A program made the position numbers and the translations under genes. From Neofusicoccum parvum (taxonomy: Eukaryota > Ascomycota > Dothideomycetes > Botryosphaeriales > Botryosphaeriaceae), in the NCBI GenBank assembly GCA_020912385.1, contig CP087214.1, forward strand, positions 434,001 through 498,000: DNA of 64,000 bases, given 5' to 3'. The notes under the pieces are model-generated. The model searched no databases and had not been told where the DNA came from. It saw nothing but the letters and a program-made list of their open reading frames with translations. Positions 42,291-54,839 of the stretch are shown piece after piece (the first letter of the stretch is position 1; each line of letters starts with the position of its first letter).

Positions 42291-43764
42291 GTGTGGGACG
42301 GGTTGGTGTTGCGGATATACGGTCCTTTGGAGTGTCGAGTTGGTGTCAAAGCTGTGTTTTCTGCTCGGGTTGGCCGCGTCAGGTGGTCTAGTATTCTTAG
42401 TTGTTCGCCTCGTGCTTCGTCGTGTGGCCACCGCAGGACGTACGTGTCACCCTGCTCACGAGGCATAATTTCCCGATCAAGGCGCCGGGGTTTAGTAAGG
42501 GGAATCACATGTGGCTCTACTCAAGGAGATGAGCTCCTCTCAAAATCGAATGTCTTGTGCTCATACGCATCCTCTTCGCCTAACAGTAACCTGTAATAAA
42601 CAGGAATTAGCTGCAAGGGAAAAGAGTAACTGTTGTTCTGCGTGCCTCGTTTCGAAACTCGGAGCATTCCTTCTCCTACCACGAAGCAATTGGATTGTTG
42701 GTGGCGATAAAAACTATCAAGATTGGAAAATGGTGATGACCGTCACTTATTATTGTTGAACCCTCTATCGTCTTTAGCACGTTGCTTCGCGAGTCTAGAC
42801 AGCTGAAATGGTGTATTCAGTCTATTTCTTCGGTGTACTAAGAAAACACTTGAGAATACGACATCATATTAATACCTCTCTAAGCAAAAGCTTCTTCGCT
42901 GTAGTGTTTTAATGTCTTGCCACCACTCGGAACTCTTTTTAGGTATTTTTTAAATTTCTAAAGCTGAGGGCCTTATAAAGCCGATGAAACCCCCGCGCTT
43001 TAAACACCAAGTGCTGCTACACCCCGTGTTGGTAGCGAAAGGTACATTATCACTGCAAGTGCATTGATTAGAGCATGATAGCTATCGGAAAGTGATTGGC
43101 ATTTAAACAGAAGCGCTTGAACTACTATGCGAATCAGGTGTGAAAGTTTGCTTAGCATGATTTGGAACGACGTGTGGAGTTTCTCACGGATGCGGGAGAA
43201 CGAGTCTTCACAACTTCGAGCATCAAGCTCCACGAAGTTTGAAATGATCCACCTTCTCAGAGCTGAGGGTATCTTTATATACTCTGCGCTTCTGCCGACC
43301 ACGCACCAGTGCGATCTGTCCAGCAGGCTGACAACGCCAGAACAAGATCCGCAAAGATGTGGCTGGCTTTGTACAGCATTGCGTTGGCAGCCACCAACAC
43401 CGCCTGCTGTGGACGTGGCTCAACTTAGAGTGCTTACATCCACAAGGGAAGCCCACGACTTTCCCAAGCACAAAACACCTCAGCACCCGAACTCCACGAG
43501 ACCTCAGAAAAGCAGCACAGTGAGCTGGCACAACACGCTATCAATTCGCTACCCATAACGCCTTCAAACAATGCCTACGCGATGCTTTTTTCTCCGTTCG
43601 CTCTTTCGCAAAGAAGGTGCACGCTCGCTAGCTCGCTATGCAAACCCAACCCACCCCCTCCCTCAGCCACGCCAAAGACAACTCCCGTCGGGCCAATTCC
43701 CGTATCCTTTCCGTTCGACTTTTCAGATACCGTTCTGTACCGTGCCAATTACCAACTCCGGCGA
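42291..43764. other. AT-rich intergenic region
   Basis: About 1.47 kb, clearly AT-rich around 42700-43100. A minus-strand frame of about 100 codons (43000-43302) has protein-like composition but no motif or gene structure. No gene called. Confidence 0.45.
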
Positions 43765-46700
43765 CTACGCCCCGCTCACGCCCAACCCATCCGGCTCCTT
43801 CTCCGCCTCCGCAGCCTCCTCCTCGTCGCGCTCGCTGGCGACGCTCTCGTTGATGCTGGGCGCCTTCTCGCTGCCCTTCTTCTTGCGCCGCAGGCTGCTC
43901 CAGCTGAGCCCGCTGCTGCGATCCGCCTTCTTCTCCTCCTTGCTGCGCTCGGCGCCGACCTGCGGGCTGCTGGCCGCGCTGGCGCTGAAGCTCGACACCA
44001 GGCCCGGCGTCGGAGGCTCCGTGCCGGCGTGGCTGGTGTCGTCGCCGTCGTCGTCATGGTCCCTGTCCACGCGCGGCGAGCGCGAGAAGAAGCTCGAGCC
44101 CTTCTCCTTGCCGAACCCGGGGAGCTGGAACTTGGAGGAGCTGCCCTTGCGCGAGAGCTTGCTCATCCAGGACTCCTTGCCCGCCGACGTGCCCATGTGT
44201 TCCGAGTTGCGCGACTCGGACCGGTCGAGCGAGGCGCGGGGGCTCCAGGACGCTGAGAGGGAGAGCGACGCCGTCTCCGCGTTTGAAGTGACGGTGCTGG
44301 CGCGCCCATCACGAGACTTGCGCGTTGACGTCGGCGACATATCAAAGTTTGGCATCTCGGTGGAAGGCGTCGAGACCATAGGAACGGTGGATGAGATAGA
44401 GGTAGCAAAGTCTGTAGCTGCGGTGGCCGAGGGAAACGTTTCTTCTGAATCAGTGCTGCCAGACTTTGACCTTTTGGACTTCGAGCTCTTCTCGGGCTTC
44501 TCCTTGTCGGCCTTCTTGTCTGTAGAGCGACCCCACAGACCCTTAAACACAGGCGCGGCAGGATTCAACTTGCCGCTTGGAGGAGTGTTTGGTGTCGGCT
44601 GTGGCTGCGACGGCGGGCGTGTTCCGATCGGAGCTTGAGGCGGTGAGCGCGTAGCAGGTGCAAAATCCATATTGTCCTCCACTACATCCTCGTAGCCCAG
44701 AGTTGGCACCCCGTATTGGACAGACGGACGCCGCGATGGATGGCGCGAGAAGCTACTCATAGCGTTGTAGCCGAGTTCCACAGTGGTATTTAGCGGGCTC
44801 GATCTTTGAGCCTGGGGTTCGGCACGGCCCCATCCGAAGCGTTGAGAGCTTTCAGTAGAGGGTCGTGGAAGCTGATTCACATCGCCAAACGATCTAGTAG
44901 AACCAGGCCTAGGAGATGATGGACGCTCCATACCAAAAGCTGGTAGCCACGCGGGATCTTCTTCTTTGCTAGGAAACAGTTTGAATCCACGTTTCCGCGT
45001 CTGTACGTGACTTGGGCTGTCCGAGTTGGTACCTGCGGAGCTCCGGAAAGGTTTCGACACGGAATCCATCCAGCTAGAGCCACCGGAATGACTTCCTCGA
45101 CGTCGCTGAGTTCCTATAGGGTCTAGATCCCCGTGTTCCGGGCGTGGCATCGAATGGCTCTGGCTAGGTTTTAGTGACCCTAGAGCTGGTCCTTCGTCTG
45201 ACATTGTCTTGCCTCTTTGGCGGTTAAACAGCTGACCAAATCTGCTGTGGAGAGTTGAGCCACCAATGCCCCTAGTGGAGCCAGAAAGCGACTTGATGGA
45301 CAACGTGTCAGCCTCCTTTCCAGTCTCCTTTCCAGCCTCCTGTGGTTGTTGGCCGATAGGCAGCTGATTCGAGCTGCCTCGCGGGCTTGCAAAAAGGCTA
45401 GGGGAACGACTCTGAGCAGAAGCCGGGGAGCTTGGGCTTCTATTTGCTGGCTCTCGCGCTACGAGAGCACCAAGCCCGGGAATTGCAAGTACGTCTGGTG
45501 CACCTCCTCGCGACCCTGAAGAATGTCGATCTTCATCGAAATCCCCCTTGTAGTTAGGCTCACCTTCGTCTGCAGACCTGTCTGTTTCATTGGAAAATAA
45601 GTCTGAAGGAAGGAGAGCGCCAGCATTTGGGCTCATGGGCGCACCACCAGTGAGCATCTCGATTTCAGCGGGCGAGAAGCTGCTTTCTCTGTTGGATATG
45701 GGGACCGCGCCGTTGGCGAAATTAAAGAATGGTGAGGAAGAAGTGACTGTCGGTGATATGCTAGAAATGCTGTTGTTATTGTAAGGCGCCGTAGTGACAG
45801 GGAAGCCAGGGTTAGCCTGAAAGCTGTCGTGGCTGAAAGTCTCGTGGCCGAAGCTGTCGCGGCTGAAGCCCTCGTGGCTGAAGCCCTCGTGGCCGAAGCT
45901 CTCATGGCCGAAGCTCTCGTGGCCGAAGCTATCGTGGCCGAAGCTGGTGTCTCCGACGCTACCGGCGTGCGGCCTACGTCTTTGGCTGGTTCGTCGTGAT
46001 GGTGCAGCTTCTAGCACCGGAGGTGGTCTGAAGATTTGAGGCTGATTGGCAGCTCTAGCCGAGAGAATCTGCAACTGGGACTGTGCTTCATTGTATGCTC
46101 GTTCCGCGGCCTGGAGAGCAGCCCACGCAGCCTGATACCGTTGCTGCAGCCCTCTGATACGATCGTTCCACTGACGCTCTTCCTCAGCCCACTGAGCCCT
46201 GAGTTCGGCATCAATATCTCCCTCGGCGCCCTCGAACTTCTTGCGTTCTTCCTCAAGAATTCTGTTTTGTATTCCCATTTCGCGGACTGACTCCTCGAGA
46301 ACCTTGATTATTTGCAGCTCTTCAGAGTGCTTGTCGCGGAGTTCCTGGGCTTTCTCTTCTGAGGTCTGCTGGTACTCCAATTTTTGCTGTCCGATGCGCT
46401 CAATTTCCGCGGCCATGTCGTCCATTTCATCCTTGAAGCGGTGCACATCATCTTGCATCTTCTTTCTTTCGTTCAGCTTTTGTTGAAGAGACTTCTCCTC
46501 CGCGGTCTTCTTGGCCTGGGCACGTTGGTTCTCTTTCTCCAAATTGACCACCTCTTTCCTCAATTCGGTGCTCGCGGCAGTCTTGCGGGTGAGCTCGTCC
46601 TTCAACTCATTGTGCTTCTGATTGAAAACATCTTTCTGGTCCTTGAAGCTGTTCTCCTCCTCTTCAATAGCCTTCCGAGTCGTTCCAATATCCGAGCGCA

Positions 46701-47534
46701 GCTTGTCTCCCTCCGCTTGCAGCTGAGCCTCCGTCTCTCCAGCTTTCAAATCCTCAATAGTGTCGTCGGCTTGTTGGTACGCGCTTGGGTTTGCCGGGGA
46801 ATTCCTTCGGCCCGGCGTCACCCTCCTTGGGTGCGAAGTGCTGTTACTGTGGGAACGAACCATATCGGAGGTAGTCGGAAGCGGCGAAGACGGCTCGAGA
46901 AAGCCCTTGCAGGGAGTGACCTTGGGCTCAACCCACCACTTCTCGTCGTTATCATGCTCGTCATCGTTGGCAATTTCCACAGCGCGGTTGTAAGCGGCGA
47001 AGTCAAAGAAGTCATCGGACGAGGGCAGCTTCGTGCGGAAACGGAGGGGATCGCTCTGGGTGTGGAAATTATGGTGGTTGATTGCGATAACGCGTACGGT
47101 ATAGGCGGTGGCAGGCTTCAAGTTGGCGATGTTCACGGAGGTGTCCTTGGGACCGACTTCCTCAACTGCGTTTCCGTCAGCAACCGGTGGCAGACGAGAC
47201 GAACAGGGCAACGCACTGAAGACGCCATTGATCTTGATCTGATATGCCTGGACGCCGCTGCGGGGCTCTGCAGGCTCCCAGTGGAGGATGGCGCCATCGG
47301 CCTTGATGCCGGCGAGGGAGACCTGGGGCGCTGCGGGGACGTCGAGCCCGAGGAGCTTGATGAGATCGTCCTCCTTGATGACCATCACCAGCCACGCGCG
47401 GTAGACAAGCCTGGGTCGCGTCAGCGGTCAGGGCAGGATTTGGGGAGCACGCGACAGGCGCACCAGAGCAGCGCAGCGCAGGTGGCCAGGGCCGTGAAGG
47501 ACGGCGCGGAGGAGAGGGCGTCCAGCGGCTCCAT
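43765..47534 (-). CDS. Membrane-anchored FN3/coiled-coil protein with pentapeptide repeats
   Basis: Two exons on the minus strand, 47534-47464 and 47410-43765, giving 1,238 aa. The short first exon supplies an N-terminal hydrophobic helix that the join completes (FTALATCAALLWLVYRAWLV), so the protein is anchored by its N-terminus with the rest probably cytosolic. A single fibronectin type III domain follows (PAAPQVSLAGIKADGAILHW to ATAYTVRVIAINHHN). A long coiled coil spans about residues 235-480 (EEEENSFKDQKDVFNQKHNE, EKSLQQKLNERKKMQ). Eight pentapeptides of the SFGHE type come next, then about 600 Ser-rich disordered residues. The layout is known from Pezizomycotina hypothetical FN3 proteins; function unknown to me. 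Divergent from lipin, sharing a 756-base promoter. Confidence 0.88.
45826..45945 (-). repeat. 15-base tandem repeat encoding SFGHE pentapeptides
   Basis: Eight in-frame 15-base units encode SFGHD, SFGHE (three times), GFSHE, GFSRD, SFGHE and TFSHD in order. Units differ by a few bases, mostly at third positions, so the peptide is better conserved than the DNA. It lies between the coiled coil and the Ser-rich tail of the FN3 protein. Confidence 0.9.
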
Positions 47535-48290
47535 GCCGGCGGCGCGGACGGGCCAGTGGGCGATGAGCTCTGGCGAAGGCATCTGACCGGCCTTCTCGGG
47601 TGTGGGCGCCTGGGGGCAGGCGGGCGTTTGGCGGGAGAGGGTGACTGTGGTGTCGCAAACGAGGCGTGCTGCTCCCGCCCTACAGCCAAGGCTGTTTCAC
47701 GGCGGCGGCGTCAGGGCCTGCAGAACCGAACGCCATCCGATTCCCCACAAGGACAAGCCCGTGAGCCCACCCACCGCCCGCCATACCCACACACCCAGCC
47801 CGGCGGTGCGCACCAGGAGCTGTCACCGCCGTCGCGTCCCAGCGGCGCACCAGCGGCCACAGCGCTTGCGCCCGTAGACGCACAATCTCGAGAATAGCAT
47901 TCCTGCGCTGCGTGCCCGCGCCGCGATAACGCCCGGCGTCTGCGTGCGTCCGCCTCGGTCTGCCGCGGCTCTGCGAACAAGCTCGTGACGCGCTCGGCAC
48001 CACCAGACGCATCCTGAGACTATGTCAGGCTGCTTCTCCTAGACGTGCGCCGCCGCCGACTCTTCTCTCCACTCAACTGCCCCGGCCCGTTCCTCGCTCC
48101 CAGCCGCAGGCCGCCTCTTGCTCCGTCCTGCAGCCCGTTCTTCTCTCGTGCCGCCGCGCCTGGCGCTGACCTGTCTGTGGCCCAACAACCGCCGCTGTTG
48201 AGCGACACGCTCCGGCGCAAACACTAGATAACCCACGGACCCCGGCGCCCTCCTCCTCCCCCTCTCCTTTGCGCGCCCAAACCAGCCACC
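47535..48290. other. Divergent promoter of the FN3 protein and lipin genes
   Basis: About 756 bases, GC-rich near the FN3 gene and C-rich near lipin. No other feature is recognised. Confidence 0.55.
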
Positions 48291-50764
48291 ATGCAGTACG
48301 TCCGCGGGCTGTCCAGCTCGGTGTCCAAGACGTGGAACTCCATCAACCCTGCCACACTTAGCGGCGCTATCGACGTCATTGTCGTCGAGCACGAAGATGG
48401 CTCGCTGGCCTGCTCCCCGTTCCACGTCCGCTTTGGGAAGTTCTCGCTCCTGCGCCCCTTCGAGAAGAAGGTCGAGTTTACCGTAAATGGCACGAAACAG
48501 CCGTATTCCATGAAGCTGGGCGAGGGTGGCGAGGCCTTCTTCGTCTTCGAAACCACCGACAGTATCCCCGAGTCGATGCAGACCTCGCCCTTGGTGTCGC
48601 CCGCGCAAAGCCCAGAAGCAAAACCAGACTCCGTGACCGACGACCTATTCTCGGAGCCGCCACCCCTCAGCCTCGCTACAGATGGACAGAGCGACCGGAT
48701 GGGCAGATACAGGGCGAAGAGCGATCTTGGTGAGGACTACCCACCTGCCGTTGCTATATACGACTAACTTGACCAAGGTGATAATCCTAGCTCCCCCTTG
48801 GCGGAAGAAGCTTCTATGGAATTTCCCAGCCTTTCAGTAGCGGTGGAACGCCCCGCCATCGGCTTCGATCGCGGTCTCAGCGACGAGATCCTTCCTTCGA
48901 CCAAAGCTGCTCTCTCCAAAGCTTTCACCGAGGCGCCAGTGCCTATGCTTCTCGCGCAGAACGAACCAGCTCCCGGCAATCTGCAGCACCGATCAACAAG
49001 CCCACCTCCCGTTTCTCGTACCGAAGCCTTAGCGCGTGCAATGACTTTGTCGAAAAAGCTCTGGACTTCGAACGTCCCCTCCCAGGTTACAGAGGATGGT
49101 GATCTGATGTTGGACATGACTGGGTATAAGAGCAACGAGGAGGATGCGCTGCGGGCAGAGGTCGTTGCGCGGAAGATCTTGTCCGAAGAACTTGAGGGAA
49201 GCTACGACATCGGTGCGTTGATTGGGGCTGACGACAAGGGGAACCTGTGGATCTATAGCAGCGAGGAGGCCAAGGAGGTTGCCGCACGGAAGCTTGCCAT
49301 CCAAGGTCTACAGCCTCAGGCCATGAGGTCGTCGGACGCTATCAGTGATCCTGGCTACCACAGCGACGACAACCCCAGTGATGTCGAGACAGAGGTGGGA
49401 GCTCAACACATCCGGCGCGACTCCGATAGTGGACTTGGCCTTCTGACACCGCCAAAGTCCCCCAACCAGCCATCTGCGGAGGGCACCAAAAGCTACGCTA
49501 AGACTCTGAGGCTTACGAACGAGCAATTGAAGTCGCTGGACCTGAAGCCTGGCGAGAACTCGATGTCCTTTACCGTCAACAGGGCAACGTGCCAGGCCTT
49601 CATCTACTACTGGCGGCACGATGTTCCAATCGTTATTTCTGATATAGACGGGACTATTACGAAGTATGTCTTTTGCCGTGGGTTGATGACGCCGACAGCT
49701 GACAAGTATACAGGTCAGATGCATTGGGTCATGTGCTGAACATGATTGGTCGCGATTGGACTCACCTGGGAGTCGCAAAGCTTTACACCGACATCGCTAC
49801 GAACGGATACAATCTGTTGTACCTTACATCGCGATCCGTCGGTCAGGCCGACATGACACGAACTTACCTAAACGGAGTCGTGCAAGATGGGCATAAACTG
49901 CCAAGGGGACCTGTTATCATGAGTCCCGACAGAACCATGGCTGCGCTCCGTCGTGAGATCTACCTTAGGAAACCGGAAGTTTTCAAGATGGCTTGTCTGC
50001 GCGACATCATGAACCTGTTCAACAAACCAACGGGCCAGACGCCGTTCTACGCAGGCTTCGGTAATCGATTCACGGACGCGCTTAGCTACCGCTCCGTCAA
50101 CATCCCTTCGACGCGTATCTTCACGATCAACTCCAATGCCGAGGTTTCGCTAGACTTGCTATCTCTGAACAAGTACAAGACTGGCTACCAGAGCATGCGC
50201 GAGATTGTTGATCACTACTTCCCGCCCGTCGGATTGTTGGTGCAGAATGGAGGCGAGGAGTTCACTGACTTCAACTACTGGCGTGAAAGGCCACTCGATC
50301 TGGATGAGTTCTCAGCTAGCGAGAGTAGTGACAGCTCAGACAGCGAAGATGATGAAGACGAGCGGAGGAGCTATCACAGTGAGGACGAAGCAGAAGCCGA
50401 GGCAGAGTTGGGTGATAGCTACCTGTCACGAGACTCTATCGACGAGACGGGCCAGATGGAGGACTCGATGATGGAAGATTCAATGATGGCAAGCTCCATC
50501 ATGGAGAGCGTCGAGGGTGATGCTCCAGAAGAGGAAGACGAAGATGAAGAGTACGAAGATGAGGAGGAAGGAGAGGAAGAAGATGACGAGGTCGAAGACG
50601 ATATCGACGAAGCGGAGGCCCGGGAACTGGACAGGCAACTCGATGCCCTTGACATTGACTCGGACACCCCATCGTCACCTACCACAACGAAGGCTCAACC
50701 CTTCGTACCTGGCTCACCTGCACGCTCGGAGAAGACGATAGAGCCGAGCACTCCGAGGAGGTAA
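48291..50764 (+). CDS. Lipin-family phosphatidate phosphatase (Pah1/Smp2/Ned1)
   Basis: Mg2+-dependent phosphatidate phosphatase that makes diacylglycerol for triacylglycerol and phospholipid synthesis and controls nuclear/ER membrane growth. Exons are 48291-48729, 48778-49663 and 49714-50764, giving 791 aa. The conserved N-LIP domain fills residues 1-100 (MQYVRGLSSSVSKTWNSINP, GAIDVIVVEHEDGSLACSPF, LGEGGEAFFVFET). The middle is Ser/Pro-rich. The HAD-like catalytic domain starts near YYWRHDVPIVISDIDGT with the DxDxT motif at D435-I-D437-G-T439; the second intron falls just after it and its removal restores TITKSDALGHVLNMIGRDW. LYLTSRSVGQADMTRTYL and YAGFGNRFTDALSYRSV follow. The last 150 residues are strongly acidic, as in yeast Pah1, where such a tail binds the Nem1-Spo7 phosphatase. 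Confidence 0.96.
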
Positions 50765-51608
50765 ACGAAAGCATGTCCGGCGTATTTCCGTTCTCTTCAA
50801 AGCTTGTTTTCGGGATAACGGTGGGTGCATAGGAGACGGCGTTGGGACGACATTGGTCTTTTCCGGTTCGCTAAGGAAGCTTGTGAGCATTGCGAGGGCG
50901 CTTGTTTAATTTGGGATTTCTAGGTTAATGTAATCACTCGGCCTTCCGACTTTCTAGACCAAACATGTATTGCTGTATCATTTTGAGCGCTTAATTGTTG
51001 TACCTCGGTGTAGTGAACCCATCAAAAGTATATTGACGGTCGAGTCATGGTGGCAAAAGCCCTTGACATCTCTGCAGCAACTGCCTGGGCAGCGTTCTCT
51101 CGTCATGCTTAATGCACCGTCATGGTGACGAGTATTCCGAACTCTGATCGCGAGTCTCGACCAAGCGAGGCTGTCGGAAGTTCTTCGCTGGATCGCAGGC
51201 TAATATTCGCGTGCTTCACGTATACAAGTGTGGTACTCAAAAAAGTACATTTGTAGAGTACACGAGGTTCTCGAACACATCCGACCCATAAATGTCGAGT
51301 CAACGCACAGCGGGCTGCGCACGCGAGGTTTCAGGGAGCTCTCAATCCCGACGAAAATCAGTGAATGCTCTACGGAATGTGTAAGAGAAGAATGACGCCT
51401 CGTTGGAAGTTGTTCAGGAAGCTGTCTCCTGCCTCTTCGGGCGCCGCGCGTCGGGGTTCGGCGAAACGTTGGCCGACCGGGTTTGAGATTTTGGGTGATC
51501 GCCGCGGCCTGCCTTTCCGCAACTACGAATCCTCACGACCTCACCCGCGCCCTCCGTCTGAACGCCTCTACTCGGGTATTTCGTATTTCGAGTCCATAGT
51601 CGCCCGTC
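50765..51608. other. Intergenic region between lipin and UTP11
   Basis: About 840 bases: 3' flank of lipin and promoter of UTP11. Nothing else recognised. Confidence 0.55.
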
Positions 51609-52495
51609 ATGTCGTCCATGCGCAATGCTGTCCAGCGGCGCGTAAGTCCACACCCAGGAACACGTCGCTCCGACCCGTACGACTTTTTTTTTCTGACAAC
51701 TCTCTACAGAACCATAAAGAGCGCGCGCAACCTCTCGAGCGGCAAAAATGGGGTCTGCTCGAGAAGCACAAGGACTACTCGCTCCGCGCGAAAGACCACA
51801 ATGAGAAGCGCAAGCGGCTGAAGATCCTGCGCGAGAAGGCGGCTGACCGCAACCCGGACGAGTTCTCCTTCGGCATGATGTCGTCGACCGTCAACAAGCG
51901 TACTGGCACTAGAAACGGCGACAGGGGCAACACGGCGCTGTCGACGGACGTGGTCAAGCTGCTCAAGACGCAGGACGCAGGGTATATACGGACGATGCTG
52001 CAGAAAGTACGGAAAGAGAGGGAAAAAGTGGAGGAGGGGTTCGTGCTGGACGAGGAGGAGGGAGAGATTGAGGCGTTGAAGGGGCAGAGCGTCGGGAAGG
52101 GGAAGCATACGGTTTTTGTGGGGGATCAGCAGGAGCAGAAGGAGTTTGCGCCGGAGGAGTGGTTCGATGTGGAGGATGAGGCGGACTTGGAAAGGGTGTG
52201 GAATCGGCCGAGGAAACAGGCGAAGGCACAAGATGACGATGAGGACCTTGGGGATACCGATGGACGGCAGGGACGCGATGATGAGCCGGACGCTAGGGAA
52301 CAGCGAGCTCTACAGAGGAAACGGGAGAAGGCACAGGAATTCCGGCGCTTGAAGTTGGAGGCGTTGAAGAGGAAAGAGAGGGACCTCATGACCGCGCAGG
52401 AGGAACTCGAGGCCCAGAGATCCAAGATGAACAACAACGTCGGCGGCGTCAACAAAAACGGGGTCAAATTTAAGGTTCGGGAACGCAAGCGCTGA
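51609..52495 (+). CDS. UTP11: U3 snoRNP-associated protein Utp11
   Basis: Component of the small-subunit processome needed for 18S rRNA maturation in the nucleolus. Two exons, 51609-51641 and 51710-52495, giving 272 aa. The first exon encodes only MSSMRNAVQRR; the join continues NHKERAQPLERQKWGLLEKH, the family signature. Further conserved blocks are HKDYSLRAKDHNEKRKRLK, ADRNPDEFSFGMMSS, KLLKTQDAGYIRTMLQ and HTVFVGDQQEQKEFAPEEWF. The C-terminal third is a charged helix rich in KRKE, ending VKFKVRERKR. The start is fixed by the very short N-terminal exon typical of this gene. The intron has a T-rich tract before its acceptor. Confidence 0.96.
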
Positions 52496-52602
52496 GCAAC
52501 ATTTCGATGTTATCGCCGCATGCAAATCAACAACTTACAACGAGAAGGTGTCGGCATTTCATCCATTATCCTGGCTATACATGGTACCGCCTCGACCCGG
52601 TT

Positions 52603-53531
52603 TTACAGCTTACTCGGCATTCTCATCGCACCATCCAACCTGATGACCTCTCCGTTCAACATACTATTCTCTACCGCATCCTTCACTGTCCTCGCAAACT
52701 CTTCCGGCTTGCCCGCCCTCTTTGGGAACTCCATGACGCGCTCCAGACTCTTGCGCACCTTATCGCTCATCATCGCGGTCATATTGCTCTCGAACAAGCT
52801 CGGCGCAAGCGTCACAACCCTGATACCGAAGCGCGAGAGATCGCGTGCCATAGGCAGCGTCATGCTGCGCACAGCGCCTTTGGATGCTGCGTAAGCGACC
52901 TGGCCCATCTGCCCGTCGAAGGCTGCAGCAGACGCGACCATAATGACGACGCCACGCTCATTATCCGGACCATAGGGTTCGTTTTGCGTCAGATGGGGCA
53001 GGACTTGGCGTATTAGGTCGACGGTGCCGCGTAGGTTTATCGAGAGAACCATGTCGAAGGAGTCAATAGGGAAAGGCTCGTTCTTGTGGTTGATTATCTA
53101 GACGAAAAGGAAGGAGAAAATTAGAGCCGTGATCGATAAATCTATCTGCAAACCGCAATTCTTCCGTTTGTCTCTGTCCACCAATGGATGCAGACAGAGC
53201 AGAGCGCCGTGACTATCAAAGGAAGCAAACTCACCAGTCCTGGCAATCCTACCCCAGCACCAGCCAGCACGCCGCCGAGCGGCACGCCCTTCTCCTTTGC
53301 GAACTCAACACTGCCTTTCACGGCAGCCGCAATGTTCTCAGTTTCCGTAACGTCGGTCTCGAAGAAGCGGGCACGCTCGCCGCCGAGTTCCTTAACGAGC
53401 TCCTCACCGGAGCTGCTGTTCATATCTAGGATCGCGACGTAGGCGCCCTGGCTGTGCAGGAGCTTGACGGTCGCGAGACCGAGTCCGGAGGCGCCCCCGG
53501 AGATGATGAAGAGGCGGTTTGGGATCTGCAT
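52603..53531 (-). CDS. Short-chain dehydrogenase/reductase (HSD17B10-like)
   Basis: NAD(P)-dependent oxidoreductase with the classical SDR layout, resembling 3-hydroxyacyl-CoA dehydrogenase type 2. Two exons on the minus strand, 53531-53235 and 53097-52603, giving 263 aa. The cofactor loop is IISGGASGLGLATVKLL and the acidic end of strand two is AILDMNSSSG, favouring NAD. The catalytic region has MVASAAAFDGQMGQVAYAAS with Tyr and Lys in YAASKG, preceded by the catalytic Ser. FGIRVVTLAPSLFESNM and a C-terminal EVIRLDGAMRMPSKL follow, as in fatty-acid and steroid SDRs. The usual NAG motif is replaced by VLAGAGVG. The 137-base intron falls before IINHKNEPFPIDSFDMVLSI. It is divergent from CMC1. 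Confidence 0.92.
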
Positions 53532-54201
53532 TTTGGTGTGGAGAGGGAGATCGGAGGAGTGATGAGCAAAGGGAGCCGCGGTGGAGGACGAATGAGTCCG
53601 GAGATACTAGGAACACAGCCGTAAGAAGTATCAGAAGCTGGTGGTGAAAAGACGGTCGTGCGAAAAGACAACCGAAGTTCAGATGTCAATCTCTAGCATC
53701 CCACATAAGCTTCAACATACCTCGGCCCCAGAGCAGATGCCCATCTGCCGCTGCTCACCGCCTACAAGCGACAAGGGCTCCGGTCGGTTTTAGCCGCGCG
53801 GGTCCCTTCCGCAGATCGGGGCGGCCGGCCGGCTGGCGGGCGCGCAGCAGAGACCCAGTCTCGAACCACCATCAAGCCAGACGAAACACACGTCGAAGCT
53901 CGCGCGAGCTCGTCCCATCCGCTCCGCGCCCGCCCACAAACCCACCTCAACCCCTTCCGGTCCGCGCACTCGGGAGCCGGTCCGGACCACGACGCTCTTC
54001 TCTCCAATCGCACTCGACGAGACGTCGCAGTCGCCCGCTCGCCAATCCGAAAAAGTCCGGCCCGCCAACGACGACGGTACATCCGCATCACCAACCACCC
54101 GCCGACGACCCCACTCGGCACATAACACCTCCCTCCTCCCCGGAACGCCCGACCGTCGGGGCGAATCTCTCTCTCCTACGCACGCGCCACACACACCTCC
54201 A
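53532..54201. other. Divergent promoter of the SDR and CMC1 genes
   Basis: About 670 GC-rich bases between two divergent starts; no other feature. Confidence 0.55.
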
Positions 54202-54839
54202 ATGGCGGCAGCAACAACACCGTCGTCGTCGACCGACGCCAAGACATCAACGTTCGACAAGGACAGCGTGCCGCGCGACCCCGTGCCGCGCAACCCGGTG
54301 CCGCTGTCGGCGGGGCAGGAGCAGCAGGTGCGGGACCTGTACTACAAGCGCGTCCGGCAGCGGTGCGCGGACGAGATAAAAGGTAAGGGACCCTCTTTTC
54401 CCCTTCATCTCGCCAGTCGGGGAAAAGATGCTGGGGACGCGGGGCTGAGGGGAGGAATTTCAGGAAGGGGGAGTTCGAGGGGCGGGCGGGTCGACTCTTT
54501 GCTGCTTTTTTCCCCGTCTCTTCCTTTCTCGGTGTTGGGGGTTTGGTGATGGGCTTGTGTGCTGACGTCTCTGCGGCAGAATTCGCCTCCTGCGCCCTCC
54601 ACCGCACGATCAGCGCCACCTGGGCGTGTCGGCAGCAGCGGCTGCTCATGAACAACTGCATGGTGCAGCACGCGACGCAGGAGGAGCAGGACCTCGCGCG
54701 GGAAGAGTGGTTCGCGACGCGGGAGCTGCGTAAGCGCGAGCGGGAGGAGAAGGAGCGGAAGCGCATCGAGCAGGAGAAGTTCCATCGCGAGTGGTGGGGC
54801 TTGGATGAGCAGGGGAAGCGAACGTTCGAGAAGAAGTGA
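54202..54839 (+). CDS. Cytochrome c oxidase assembly factor, twin CX9C (Cmc1-like)
   Basis: Intermembrane-space copper-handling protein needed for cytochrome c oxidase assembly. Two exons, 54202-54382 and 54580-54839, giving 146 aa. The twin CX9C motif, imported and oxidised by Mia40, is complete: C55 and C65 (CADEIKEFASC, created across the splice join) and C77 and C87 (CRQQRLLMNNC). A flexible 45-residue N-terminus precedes it, and a helix rich in Arg, Glu and Lys follows (FATRELRKREREEKERKRIE). The longer N-terminus and the spacing fit Cmc1 better than Cmc2 or Cox17. The 197-base intron interrupts the first CX9C pair. Confidence 0.9.

Noticed and set aside
43000..43302. 100-codon minus-strand frame
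   Set aside because: Looks somewhat protein-like, but lies in AT-rich spacer, has no family resemblance and no supporting gene structure.
46384..47586. 400-codon plus-strand frame
   Set aside because: Antisense to the FN3/coiled-coil gene; its leucine richness mirrors the Glu/Lys codons of the coiled coil.
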